Below are positions 32,387 through 40,769 of a stretch of DNA of 64,000 nt, piece by piece. The translations under genes were made by a program, and so were the position numbers. The notes beneath the pieces are model-generated. The model was not told the DNA's origin and made no database searches. It saw only the letters and a program-made list of their open reading frames with translations. Numbering within the stretch: the stretch's first letter is position 1; every line of letters begins with the position of its first letter. The DNA is from DASZBR01 sp035943935 (GTDB lineage: Bacteria; Pseudomonadota; Gammaproteobacteria; DASZBR01): assembly GCA_035943935.1 (NCBI GenBank), contig DASZBR010000007.1, forward strand, positions 1-64,000. The letters are read 5' to 3'.

Positions 32387-33175
32387 ATGACAGAGCAGAC
32401 CCCGACAGCAACAGTCCTCGTCCGAGGACATGCTATGACAGAACTCCCCCATGATCTCTACATCCCACCTGAGGCGATGGAAGTCTTCCTGGAGACCTTT
32501 CAAGGCCCGCTCGACCTGCTGTTGTACCTCATTAAGAAAGAAAATCTGGATATCTTGAATATCCCCGTTGCTGAAATTACCAAACAATATATCCAATACG
32601 TCGAGCTGATGAAGACCCTCAATCTCGAATTGGCGGCTGAATATCTCGTCATGGCAGCGCTACTCGCCGAAATCAAATCACGTATGTTATTGCCTCGTCC
32701 AACTGAATTAGGCCCCGAAGAAGAAGATCCACGCGCGCTGCTTATCCGCCGATTACAAGAATATGAGCAAATCAAATTGGCCGCTGAAAATCTGGATAAA
32801 TTACCTCAAGTCGGTCGCGATATTTTCTTAGCATCCGTTGAAGTCGCTGACGACGAAATTCCTAAACCGAAACCTGAACTGGATATGAAAGATTTGATGG
32901 TCGCGTTTTTAGACGTTATGCAACGCGTTTCTCATAATGCTAAACACAAAATTGCTCATGAACCTCTTTCTATCCGCGAACGTATGGGACAAGTGTTGAG
33001 AGTATTAAAGCCCGATTCGTATACTAAATTTCAGGATTTATTTTTAGTCTCTGAAGGCAAGATGGGAGTTGTCGTGACGTTCATCGCTATTTTAGAATTA
33101 TTGAAACAGTCGTTAATAGATATTGTCCAACAAGAACCGTACAGTCCACTACACGTAAAGGCAGCCGTCGCATGA
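32387..33175 (+). CDS. scpA: Segregation and condensation protein A
   Basis: Kleisin subunit of the SMC-ScpAB condensin complex. FLETFQGPLDLLLYLIKKENLDILNIPVAEIT and the AAEYLVMAALLAEIKSRMLLP block are diagnostic. The C-terminal winged helix (GKMGVVVTFIAILELLKQ) is present. ATG 32387 gives 262 residues; the frame is open further upstream without support. A 4-base overlap with scpB couples the two. In many gammaproteobacteria scpA follows trpS; here about 5.4 kb of other genes separate them. Confidence 0.95.
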   Translation: MTEQTPTATVLVRGHAMTELPHDLYIPPEAMEVFLETFQGPLDLLLYLIKKENLDILNIPVAEITKQYIQYVELMKTLNLELAAEYLVMAALLAEIKSRMLLPRPTELGPEEEDPRALLIRRLQEYEQIKLAAENLDKLPQVGRDIFLASVEVADDEIPKPKPELDMKDLMVAFLDVMQRVSHNAKHKIAHEPLSIRERMGQVLRVLKPDSYTKFQDLFLVSEGKMGVVVTFIAILELLKQSLIDIVQQEPYSPLHVKAAVA

Positions 33176-33864
33176 ATACTGAATCCGATGAATTAAATGA
33201 ATTAATTGAAACTGTTGAGATAATTGAATCTGTTGAGTCAATTGAACCTCATCCCCTCCTGAAACAAATTCTGGAATGCGCTATTTTGGCTGCGGGTGAA
33301 CCGGTCGATATTTCGCGTTTTCAGCAATTATTTGCAGAAGATGAACGGCCCTCTGATGATCAAATTAGAACAACCCTCGAAGAATTAAAATCAGATTTAG
33401 AAAACAGAGGCTTGAATTTAAAAGAAGTCGCGAGTGGTTATACTTTACAAATTCGGTCTGAATTACAAGCTTATATTGGCAGATTATGGGATACACGTCC
33501 TCCCCGTTATTCCCGCGCATTATTAGAAACTTTAGCATTAATAGCCTATCGTCAACCCATTACTCGCGCAGAAATTGAAGAAATTCGTGGTGTGGGGATT
33601 GCGTCTACTACTTTTAAAATTCTGACAGACCGCGAATGGATTCGTGTTGTAGGTCATCGCGATGTTCCCGGCAGACCCGGTTTATATGCAACGACGAAAC
33701 AATTTTTAGATTATTTTAATTTAAAAAGCTTAGATGAATTGCCTTCACTCGCTGAAATTACTGATATTTTAGCGGCAGAAACAGAAATCGCAGAAGCGAA
33801 AGCCGTTACTGCATCCGTAGAAGAAACCACCACTCACATAGAGGCCACCCCCGTTGAAGCCTGA
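33172..33864 (+). CDS. scpB: Segregation and condensation protein B
   Basis: Winged-helix dimer that binds ScpA in the condensin complex. LKQILECAILAAGEPVDISRF starts the first winged helix, and RYSRALLETLALIAYRQPITRAEIEEIRGV is the hallmark of the second. The 230-residue protein has an acidic N-terminal extension of about 25 residues and a Glu/Thr-rich tail. It overlaps scpA by 4 bases and rluB by 11, making a coupled scpA-scpB-rluB unit. Confidence 0.95.
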   Translation: MNTESDELNELIETVEIIESVESIEPHPLLKQILECAILAAGEPVDISRFQQLFAEDERPSDDQIRTTLEELKSDLENRGLNLKEVASGYTLQIRSELQAYIGRLWDTRPPRYSRALLETLALIAYRQPITRAEIEEIRGVGIASTTFKILTDREWIRVVGHRDVPGRPGLYATTKQFLDYFNLKSLDELPSLAEITDILAAETEIAEAKAVTASVEETTTHIEATPVEA

Positions 33865-34624
33865 AAATAACGAAAAAAGTGACAAAAAAGATAACAGCGA
33901 AAAATTACAAAAAGTTCTGGCTCGAGCAGGCGTTGCATCTCGTCGTCAAGCCGAAGAATGGATTGCTGCTGGTCGAATTACCATTAATGGTCAATTAGCG
34001 AAGATTGGCGATCGTGTCGTTTCCACTGACAAAATCAGCGTTGATAATTTCCCGATGCCACAACATGCGCTCGAAGAAAAAGACGCGCGAGTATTGATTT
34101 ACCATAAACCCGAAGGCGAAATTTGTACGCGATCAGATCCGCAAAATCGTCCTACTGTATTTGACCATCTACCCATATTAAGAAAAGGCCGATGGGTCAT
34201 GATTGGAAGATTGGATTTTAATACCTCAGGATTATTGTTATTTACAACCGATGGCGAATTAGCGAATAAATTCATGCATCCGTCACATGAAATCGAACGT
34301 GAATATGCTGTTCGTGTATACGGCATAGTCACTGATCAGATGATCAAAAAATTAAAAAAGGGTGTTGAATTAGAAGACGGCCTGGCAAAATTCAAAGACG
34401 TACAATTTCAAGGCGGTGAAGGACGTAACAGTTGGTATCACGTTGTCATTTGTGAAGGTAAAAACCGCGAAGTTCGACGCTTGTGGGAATCACAAGATGT
34501 GATGGTGAGTCGACTCACACGTGTACGCTTCGGAACGGTCGTTCTTCCTCCTCAATTGCGTGCAGGGAAATTTGTTGAATTGGAAGAACATGAGGTTGAG
34601 GAATTACAGAAATGCTTCTCTTAG
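33854..34624 (+). CDS. rluB: 23S rRNA pseudouridine synthase B
   Basis: Pseudouridine synthase of the RsuA/RluB group, expected to modify 23S rRNA position 2605. An S4 RNA-binding domain (KLQKVLARAGVASRRQAEEWI) is followed by the catalytic motif GRLDFNTSGLLLFTTDGELA with its Asp, and by GKNREVRRLWES. At 256 residues it lacks the long basic tail of E. coli RluB. The start is TTG at 33854 with GAGG nine bases upstream; no later ATG would keep the S4 domain whole. It overlaps scpB by 11 bases and gpmI by 13. Confidence 0.92.
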   Translation: MKPENNEKSDKKDNSEKLQKVLARAGVASRRQAEEWIAAGRITINGQLAKIGDRVVSTDKISVDNFPMPQHALEEKDARVLIYHKPEGEICTRSDPQNRPTVFDHLPILRKGRWVMIGRLDFNTSGLLLFTTDGELANKFMHPSHEIEREYAVRVYGIVTDQMIKKLKKGVELEDGLAKFKDVQFQGGEGRNSWYHVVICEGKNREVRRLWESQDVMVSRLTRVRFGTVVLPPQLRAGKFVELEEHEVEELQKCFS

Positions 34625-36087
34625 TTATTTTAGATGGTTTTGGATATCGTCCAACCGAAAAATATAACGCCATTGCATCCGCCACAAAACCCAATTGGGA
34701 TTATCTTTGGGATCACTATCCGCATTGTTTTATTGATGGATCAGGTCACTCTGTAGGCTTACCTGACAGACAAATGGGTAACTCTGAAGTCGGTCATTTA
34801 AATATCGGCGCGGGTCGTGTGGTTTATCAAGAATTTACGCGTATTGATAAAGCCATTGAAACCGGCGAATTTAATCAAAACCCTGTTTTTAATAGCGAAT
34901 TAGACCGCGTTAAAAAATCAAATTCAGCAGTACATATTATGGGACTGTTATCTCCTGGCGGTGTGCACAGCCATGAAGATCAAATTATAGCCATGATTAA
35001 ATTAGCCCAAGCGAAAGATATTAAACATATATATTTTCATGCTTTTTTAGACGGCCGAGATACACCACCTAAAAGTGCACTACCCTCTTTATTAAAACTC
35101 GAAAAAAATACCGGAATTAAAATAGCGTCAATAACAGGACGCTATTATGCAATGGATAGAGACAAACGCATGGAGCGTACTGAAGCGGCTTTTGATTTAC
35201 TCACCCAAAACAAAGCAGAGTTCCGTGCCGAAAATTCTGAATCTGCATTAAGTGCAGCTTATGCGCGAGGCGAAACAGATGAATTTGTAAAACCAACTTC
35301 AATTATCCCTATAAAAATAGAAAAAAATGATGCAGTATTTTTTATGAATTTTCGTTCTGACAGAACACGCCAATTGACGAAGATGTTTTTAGATCATGGT
35401 TTTGAGCACTTTGTTTCGCTCACACTTTATGCAGATACGTTAAAAACTAAAGTCGCATTCCCCCCTCAGACTTTAAAAAATACCTTAGGTGAATATTTAT
35501 CCAATTTGGGATTAAAACAACTCAGAATAGCTGAGACAGAAAAATATGCTCACGTAACGTTCTTTTTTAATGGCGGCATTGAAAAACCGTATGAAGGCGA
35601 AGAGCGAATTTTAATTCCGTCACCGAAAGTCGACACGTATGATTTAAAACCTGAAATGTCTGCGCCTGAATTAACAGATAATCTCGTTAAAGCCATATTA
35701 GCTAAAAAATATGATTTTATAGTGTGTAATTATGCCAATCCTGACATGGTTGGTCATACGGGAAATTTTGATGCAACCGTCAAAGCCATAGAATGTATTG
35801 ATACCTGCATAGGCAAAATTTATGCGGCATTAAAACAAACTCAGGGTGAAATGCTCATTACCGCAGATCACGGCAACGCCGAATGTATGTATGACGAAAC
35901 AACGCATCAACCGCACACAGCACACACCAGTGACCCTGTACCGTTTTTATATATAGGAAGAAAGGCTAAAATGGTGGATGAGCATGGCGTTTTATCTGAT
36001 ATCGCGCCGACAATTTTATATTTGATGAATTTATCTGAACCGAAAGAAATGACAGGGAAGAATTTAATCCGATGCGAAGAATCTTAA
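34612..36087 (+). CDS. gpmI: 2,3-bisphosphoglycerate-independent phosphoglycerate mutase
   Basis: Glycolytic enzyme interconverting 3- and 2-phosphoglycerate with two Mn2+. The N-terminal metal site LLVILDGFGY, phospho-acceptor Ser58 in GNSEVGHLNIGAG, HGVDGRDTPP-type loop (FLDGRDTPPKSA) and C-terminal ITADHGNAE are intact. At 491 residues it is slightly shorter than E. coli GpmI. The ATG lies inside the end of rluB (13-base overlap) and its stop inside the start of the protease gene (16 bases), so translation is coupled. Confidence 0.95.
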   Translation: MLLLVILDGFGYRPTEKYNAIASATKPNWDYLWDHYPHCFIDGSGHSVGLPDRQMGNSEVGHLNIGAGRVVYQEFTRIDKAIETGEFNQNPVFNSELDRVKKSNSAVHIMGLLSPGGVHSHEDQIIAMIKLAQAKDIKHIYFHAFLDGRDTPPKSALPSLLKLEKNTGIKIASITGRYYAMDRDKRMERTEAAFDLLTQNKAEFRAENSESALSAAYARGETDEFVKPTSIIPIKIEKNDAVFFMNFRSDRTRQLTKMFLDHGFEHFVSLTLYADTLKTKVAFPPQTLKNTLGEYLSNLGLKQLRIAETEKYAHVTFFFNGGIEKPYEGEERILIPSPKVDTYDLKPEMSAPELTDNLVKAILAKKYDFIVCNYANPDMVGHTGNFDATVKAIECIDTCIGKIYAALKQTQGEMLITADHGNAECMYDETTHQPHTAHTSDPVPFLYIGRKAKMVDEHGVLSDIAPTILYLMNLSEPKEMTGKNLIRCEES

Positions 36088-37238
36088 GTTATATTCTATT
36101 ATGTTTTTGTCTCAGTGGTGTACTTGCGTGCAGTTATGCGCGTTTTTTCGACGGCAGCGCAATGTCCCCTCCGTCATCCGAATGGCAGCGTTTTCTCAAA
36201 GCCTATGCCATTATCAAAACACATTATTATAAACCTGTCGCAGATGAGAAGCTTATTGATGATGCGATTAATGGCATGCTGCAGGGATTAGATCCTCACT
36301 CCATGTATCTGGATAAAAAAGATTTATCGATGATTACCCAGCTCACAACCGGCAAATTCAGTGGAATTGGCATTGAAGTCTTACCTGAAGTAGATAATCT
36401 AAAAGTGATTACTCCCTTAGATGGAAGTCCGGCACAAAAAGCGGGACTCTTACCGGGCGATGAAATTATTGCGATTGATGATACGTCGGTAGAAGCACTA
36501 TCTTTTCGTGAAGCCATTGAAGCCTTGCGTGGCCCTGCAAATTCCAGCGTAAAATTGACCATGGCACGTGCAGGAATGGATAAACCGTTTACCGTCACGG
36601 TGACAAGACGCGACATTACGCCACAAAATATTAAGAGTCGCTTGATCAAACCGAATATGGGTTATGTACGCATTTCGACATTTCAAAAAAATACGCCACA
36701 AGAAACTGCAGCCACTATTAACCAATTAACCCAAACAAATCACGGCCCGTTAAAAAGCTTGATTTTAGATTTACGCAATAATCCAGGTGGTATTTTGCAA
36801 AGTGCAACAGGCGTTGCCGATCTTTTCTTAGATTACAAAACATTGGGTAAAAATCATTTAATTGTGTATAGCAAAAATAGACAGGGTGAAATAGTTTATT
36901 CCGCGAAAGCCGATGATGCTGATATTTTAAACAACATCCCCATGATTATATTGATTAACAAGGGCTCAGCGTCGGGTTCTGAAATTGTTGCAGGAGCACT
37001 GCGGGATCATCATCGCGCGAAATTAGTGGGTATGCGAACGTTTGGGAAAGGTTCTGTGCAAACGGTCATACCATTAGGCGAAGATGCGATAAAGTTAACC
37101 ACAGCGCTGTATTACACCCCAGATGGCAAATTAATTGATCACATTGGCATTGCACCGGATGTTGAAGTAAAGATGGTTCCGTACAGTAAGCCGGATGTGC
37201 AGTTGGAGAGAGCAGTGAAGTTGATGTCATCCCCGTAG
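36072..37238 (+). CDS. C-terminal processing peptidase (S41, PDZ), exported
   Basis: A 388-residue envelope protease. The N-terminal signal has a lipobox-like GVLAC at Cys20, so it may be a lipoprotein. A PDZ domain spans about 90-175 (GIEVLPEVDNLKVITPLDGSPAQKAGL). The S41 core has LILDLRNNPGGIL, the serine motif GSASGSE (298-304) and Lys326 in FGKGSVQ, so the Ser-Lys dyad is intact. CtpA homologues trim periplasmic proteins. In many relatives an EnvC-type M23 peptidase gene sits between gpmI and ctpA; here it is absent and the frames overlap by 16 bases. Confidence 0.92.
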   Translation: MRRILSYILLCFCLSGVLACSYARFFDGSAMSPPSSEWQRFLKAYAIIKTHYYKPVADEKLIDDAINGMLQGLDPHSMYLDKKDLSMITQLTTGKFSGIGIEVLPEVDNLKVITPLDGSPAQKAGLLPGDEIIAIDDTSVEALSFREAIEALRGPANSSVKLTMARAGMDKPFTVTVTRRDITPQNIKSRLIKPNMGYVRISTFQKNTPQETAATINQLTQTNHGPLKSLILDLRNNPGGILQSATGVADLFLDYKTLGKNHLIVYSKNRQGEIVYSAKADDADILNNIPMIILINKGSASGSEIVAGALRDHHRAKLVGMRTFGKGSVQTVIPLGEDAIKLTTALYYTPDGKLIDHIGIAPDVEVKMVPYSKPDVQLERAVKLMSSP

Positions 37239-37291
37239 GGGCGATGCCTTGCAGGCAGCAAACCATGCATCGACTTGCGAGGGTTCTCCCA

Positions 37292-38539
37292 CTACGTAGT
37301 TTTCTCAAGCTTATTAATATTAATTTCAATAACCTTTATAACTTTATCTATAACAGGATTATATAAACCCTTATCTTTAAGCTCATTTTTTTCAATCACG
37401 ATAGCTTTTTTCATCTCCTGACATAAATGTTTTATTAAATTTATCATTGAAATATATCGATATCCTGACGTCTCACAAAGCTGTTCCCAATGCCTGGCTA
37501 AAACGTGATCTGCATCGTATTTACTACCGATTTTCATGGCCATCTTTGAGGTCAAATTATCATAAACACGTGTACTCACCGTATCGTATAACGGTGCCAA
37601 TCGAATATGAGACGGTGCATGATGTAACAATGAAAAGTTTTTCGCATGTGCGTCCATATTGCCAATTAAATAATTAAACACAATTGCTTCAGCCAATTTA
37701 TTGCGATCGACTGCAGCCTGAGTCGTTTGTTTTAATAAATCAAAACAGGCATTTACTCCCGGACCACCTTCATTTTCATATTTATTCGAAGTAATAATTG
37801 ACAATGCCTGACAGAAATCTTCTTGATGAATACGCTGAATTTTTCCATCAGTGATATGTCTGTCATAACGTTCAACCAATAAAAAAACAATATCTTTTAT
37901 TTTACGTAATTCAACATTTGAAACAGAAAGCCCAATTCTTTTTGCGATCTTCAAACAAAAATATTCATTTTCCGCCAAGCCTGAATAATAGGGCGATGTC
38001 GGTTTCAAAATATGTGTCGTCGGACAACCGTCTTTTGGAAAAGCAATGTGATTATCAATAAGACATACTGCCGCTTTATCTTGTACACCCGCCAGTGATA
38101 ATCGAAGCCCTTCTACATCAATAAATAAGGGTCGCGTATGCAATGCTTTGATATGCACATAAAGCTCATCGTCTGAAATTTTTGTTCCTTCCAGCGAAAC
38201 AGAACGTTGAGAAACAACAGCTTCATCGGTTGAATGACAAGAAATAGCACCTGCACAATCGTAACCAATGGCTTTTAATAAGCCGAAACTGTTATTTGGG
38301 CTTACGCCATATTTTTTACCAATAATTCTTCTTGCGGTTTCGCTTTCAGGCAAAAGTCCGCCAAAAAATGCTTCGCAATGTTCTTCACCATAAGGTTCTT
38401 CACGAACAGGCATGCCAATTGAAATCGGTATTGCAGATGCACTGCCATAATTAAAAACTTTTTTACCTGAGTTTTCTTGTTCCAGTATTCCAACGGGTTC
38501 ACCGTACAATCGAATCGACAGCTGATTTTTTTTCATCAT
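37292..38539 (-). CDS. hipA: HipA-family serine/threonine kinase toxin
   Basis: A 415-residue HipA-like kinase. HipA phosphorylates glutamyl-tRNA synthetase in E. coli and induces persistence. Visible features are the N-terminal subdomain (GEPVGILEQ, FFGGLLPE), the autophosphorylated loop region LSLAGVQDK (147-154), HILKP (176-180), catalytic NMDAHAKN (294-301) and the metal site APLYDT (315-320). All key residues are present, so it should be active. It overlaps hipB by 4 bases. The long C-terminal helix region is lysine-rich. Confidence 0.92.
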   Translation of the reverse strand: MMKKNQLSIRLYGEPVGILEQENSGKKVFNYGSASAIPISIGMPVREEPYGEEHCEAFFGGLLPESETARRIIGKKYGVSPNNSFGLLKAIGYDCAGAISCHSTDEAVVSQRSVSLEGTKISDDELYVHIKALHTRPLFIDVEGLRLSLAGVQDKAAVCLIDNHIAFPKDGCPTTHILKPTSPYYSGLAENEYFCLKIAKRIGLSVSNVELRKIKDIVFLLVERYDRHITDGKIQRIHQEDFCQALSIITSNKYENEGGPGVNACFDLLKQTTQAAVDRNKLAEAIVFNYLIGNMDAHAKNFSLLHHAPSHIRLAPLYDTVSTRVYDNLTSKMAMKIGSKYDADHVLARHWEQLCETSGYRYISMINLIKHLCQEMKKAIVIEKNELKDKGLYNPVIDKVIKVIEININKLEKTT

Positions 38540-38787
38540 GATTTACGCTCCTTTTTTTCCGATTTTTCTGAAATTTCTGGAGGCAAAATTGCCTCGAATT
38601 TAATTCCTAACATTTGTGCAATTAAGAGTGATTTTTCAAGTTGGCATGTAACTTTTCCCTTCTCAAGTTCGCGTATAAAACGCTCGCCAACATTAGATGC
38701 TGCCGAAAGTTGGGATTGAGTAAGCCCGGCTGCTTTCCGAGCCTTTAAGATGAGCTCACCAAATTGTTTAGCTGTGATAACCCTCAT
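38536..38787 (-). CDS. hipB: HipB-like XRE antitoxin and autorepressor
   Basis: An 83-residue helix-turn-helix protein (FGELILKARKAAGLTQSQLS followed by NVGERFIRELEKGKV) that should neutralise HipA and repress the operon. The C-terminal tail is charged (EKSEKKERKS). The ATG is preceded by AAGGACG. A TATAAT -10 (38818-38823) and a perfect palindrome ACCCGATCGGGT (38845-38856) lie upstream, the likely operator. Confidence 0.9.
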   Translation of the reverse strand: MRVITAKQFGELILKARKAAGLTQSQLSAASNVGERFIRELEKGKVTCQLEKSLLIAQMLGIKFEAILPPEISEKSEKKERKS

Positions 38788-38817
38788 AAAAACGTCCTTA
38801 TCGGGATGTTATGAGAG

Positions 38818-38856
38818 ATTATAGCCTAATTTTCGCAAAAAACAACCCGATCGGGT
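38818..38856 (-). promoter_or_regulatory. hipBA promoter and operator
   Basis: On the minus strand -10 TATAAT (38818-38823) and -35 TTGTTT (38840-38845) are separated by 16 bases. A perfect 12-base palindrome ACCCGATCGGGT (38845-38856) abuts the -35, and a second CCCGAT half-site lies between -10 and the start codon. Confidence 0.65.
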
Positions 38857-38889
38857 CTATATCGTAATTGCAAGGGGGTCTTTGTGAGA

Positions 38890-38911
38890 AAACGTCCCGA
38901 AAGGGACGTTT
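38890..38911 (-). terminator. Hairpin terminator after the waaA-pncA fusion gene
   Basis: Nine-base perfect arms AAACGTCCC / GGGACGTTT with a four-base loop, overlapping the stop codon of the minus-strand gene and followed on that strand by TCTC. It marks the end of the long minus-strand operon that begins with rppH. Confidence 0.65.
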
Positions 38912-40745
38912 ATAAAAGTTCTCTCGAGTGAATTATCTTCGCACCCGCCTTCTTCATTTCTTCAAATGCAGATTGTGAATCTCCAATCGCACGACAGCCA
39001 TCTTCTATAACATTGACTTCATAACCTAACTTACAGGCATCTAACACAGAATACTTTACGCAGTAATCTGTCGCTAAACCCATAATATAAATATCCGTAA
39101 TACCCAGCGTTTTTAAATAATCATCCAATTCTGTTTTGTGTTCATGGGCATTGTCAAAAAAAGCACTGTAACTATCGATCTCAACTTGCGTACCCTTGTA
39201 AATAATCTTTTGGATTTTTTGTGTGTTTAAGCCATCAACGAATTGCGAACCAAACGAATCTTGCACACAGTGAACGGGCCATAAATTCACAAAACTAAAA
39301 TGATTTTCAGGATGCCAATCTTTCGACGCAATCACAATATCGAATTTTTCCTGTAATTGATTGGCAATGGGAACAACCTCATCTCCACCGGCAGCGCCTA
39401 ACGATCCCGTCGGCATAAAATCATTTTGTATATCAACCAAAATTAACGCTTTTTTAGTATTTTTTTTGTCTTTGGTATTATCACCACTGATTAATGCTTC
39501 AATTAACTTTAATTGTTTTTCTGAAGCACCACGATTTTTAGCGATAACGACTTCGCCCCGTTTTCCTACCGCCTCTCTTTTACGGTGATCGTTTAATAAT
39601 CCTAATACGGCATTCGCTAAACTATCCACGTCTTTCACTTTAATCAGCGCTTCTGCATCGGATAATAATTTATCTATCTGAGCAAAATTATATAAAGATT
39701 CGCCGGTAATAACGGGTAACCCCAACGCTGCTGGCTCAAGGACATTATGCCCACCACGGATAATTAAACTGCCGCCTACAAAAGCAATATCTGATGCGGC
39801 ATACATCAACACTAATTCACCCATCGTATCGCCAATGTAAATTTTCGTATCAGGCGAGGGAACTTCACCCAAACTGCGACGACACGTTTTAAATCCATGT
39901 GAAACACATAAATCGATAACATCCTTTGCGCGCTCTGGATGACGCGGCACTAAAATTAATAACACATCGGGATCTTGTGATGAAATTCTCTTAAACGCTT
40001 GTAGGATAATTTCCTCTTCGCCTTCATGTGTACTCGCGGCGATAAAAACAGGGCGCTTGCTATCCCAAGAATCACGCAAAGCTTTTGCTTTTTGGATTAA
40101 TTCGGGACTGATGGAAATATCAAATTTTACAGTCCCTGTTACATGTAATTTCTCAGGACTTAATCCTAATTTAATAAATCGATCGCCATCTTGTTGATTC
40201 TGCACCGCAACCGTACTCAACTGATTCAGCATATCTTTGGTTGCATTGCCAAAACGGCCATAACCTTTCGCTGATTTTTCAGATAGCCTGGCATTGATCA
40301 ATATAATGGGAATATTTTTTTGTGAGCATTTAGCCAACATATTTGGCCATAATTCCGTTTCCATAATAATTAATAATTTTGGATTAATTTTTTTGAGGAA
40401 TCGATTCCATAAATGGGGCAAATCATACGGCGCATACATATGCGAAACTAAATCGCCCAATTGTTTTTTGATTTGTGCTGAGCCTGATGGCGTCATGCCT
40501 GTGACTAATACGGGAATATTAGGATAAAGCTGCTTTAATTTTTTAATGAGTGGGAGAGCCGCGAGCGTTTCACCCACAGAAACACAGTGCCACCAAATGC
40601 AGTTTGATTGAATATTTTCAGGAACGTATCCCAAACGCTCCGACCAACGCTTGGCATAATTCGGATCGCGACGTGAACGCCATAATAATCTCAACCAGAC
40701 GAAAGGCAATCCGACATAAAATAAAATACTGTACAACATTCTCAT
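38910..40745 (-). CDS. waaA: Kdo transferase (WaaA) fused to nicotinamidase (PncA)
   Basis: A 611-residue fusion. Residues 1-420 are a 3-deoxy-D-manno-octulosonate transferase: N-terminal membrane anchor, WWHCVSVGETLAA with the catalytic Glu, METELWPN, GRFGNATKDM, AASTHEGEEE, and GGHNVLEPAALGLPV. A short polar linker (SGDNTKDKKNTKK) leads to residues 432-611, a complete PncA-type nicotinamidase. The catalytic triad is Asp438 (LVDIQNDF), Lys517 (YKGTQ) and Cys562 (GLATDYCVK), and the metal site is DWHPENH (476-482). Both halves look active: lipid A glycosylation and NAD salvage. ATG 40745 is chosen from GAGGTG seven bases upstream; the in-frame GTG at 40760 is part of that site. Confidence 0.9.
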   Translation of the reverse strand: MRMLYSILFYVGLPFVWLRLLWRSRRDPNYAKRWSERLGYVPENIQSNCIWWHCVSVGETLAALPLIKKLKQLYPNIPVLVTGMTPSGSAQIKKQLGDLVSHMYAPYDLPHLWNRFLKKINPKLLIIMETELWPNMLAKCSQKNIPIILINARLSEKSAKGYGRFGNATKDMLNQLSTVAVQNQQDGDRFIKLGLSPEKLHVTGTVKFDISISPELIQKAKALRDSWDSKRPVFIAASTHEGEEEIILQAFKRISSQDPDVLLILVPRHPERAKDVIDLCVSHGFKTCRRSLGEVPSPDTKIYIGDTMGELVLMYAASDIAFVGGSLIIRGGHNVLEPAALGLPVITGESLYNFAQIDKLLSDAEALIKVKDVDSLANAVLGLLNDHRKREAVGKRGEVVIAKNRGASEKQLKLIEALISGDNTKDKKNTKKALILVDIQNDFMPTGSLGAAGGDEVVPIANQLQEKFDIVIASKDWHPENHFSFVNLWPVHCVQDSFGSQFVDGLNTQKIQKIIYKGTQVEIDSYSAFFDNAHEHKTELDDYLKTLGITDIYIMGLATDYCVKYSVLDACKLGYEVNVIEDGCRAIGDSQSAFEEMKKAGAKIIHSRELL

Positions 40746-40769
40746 CAGGAAACACCTCACTGTATTACT

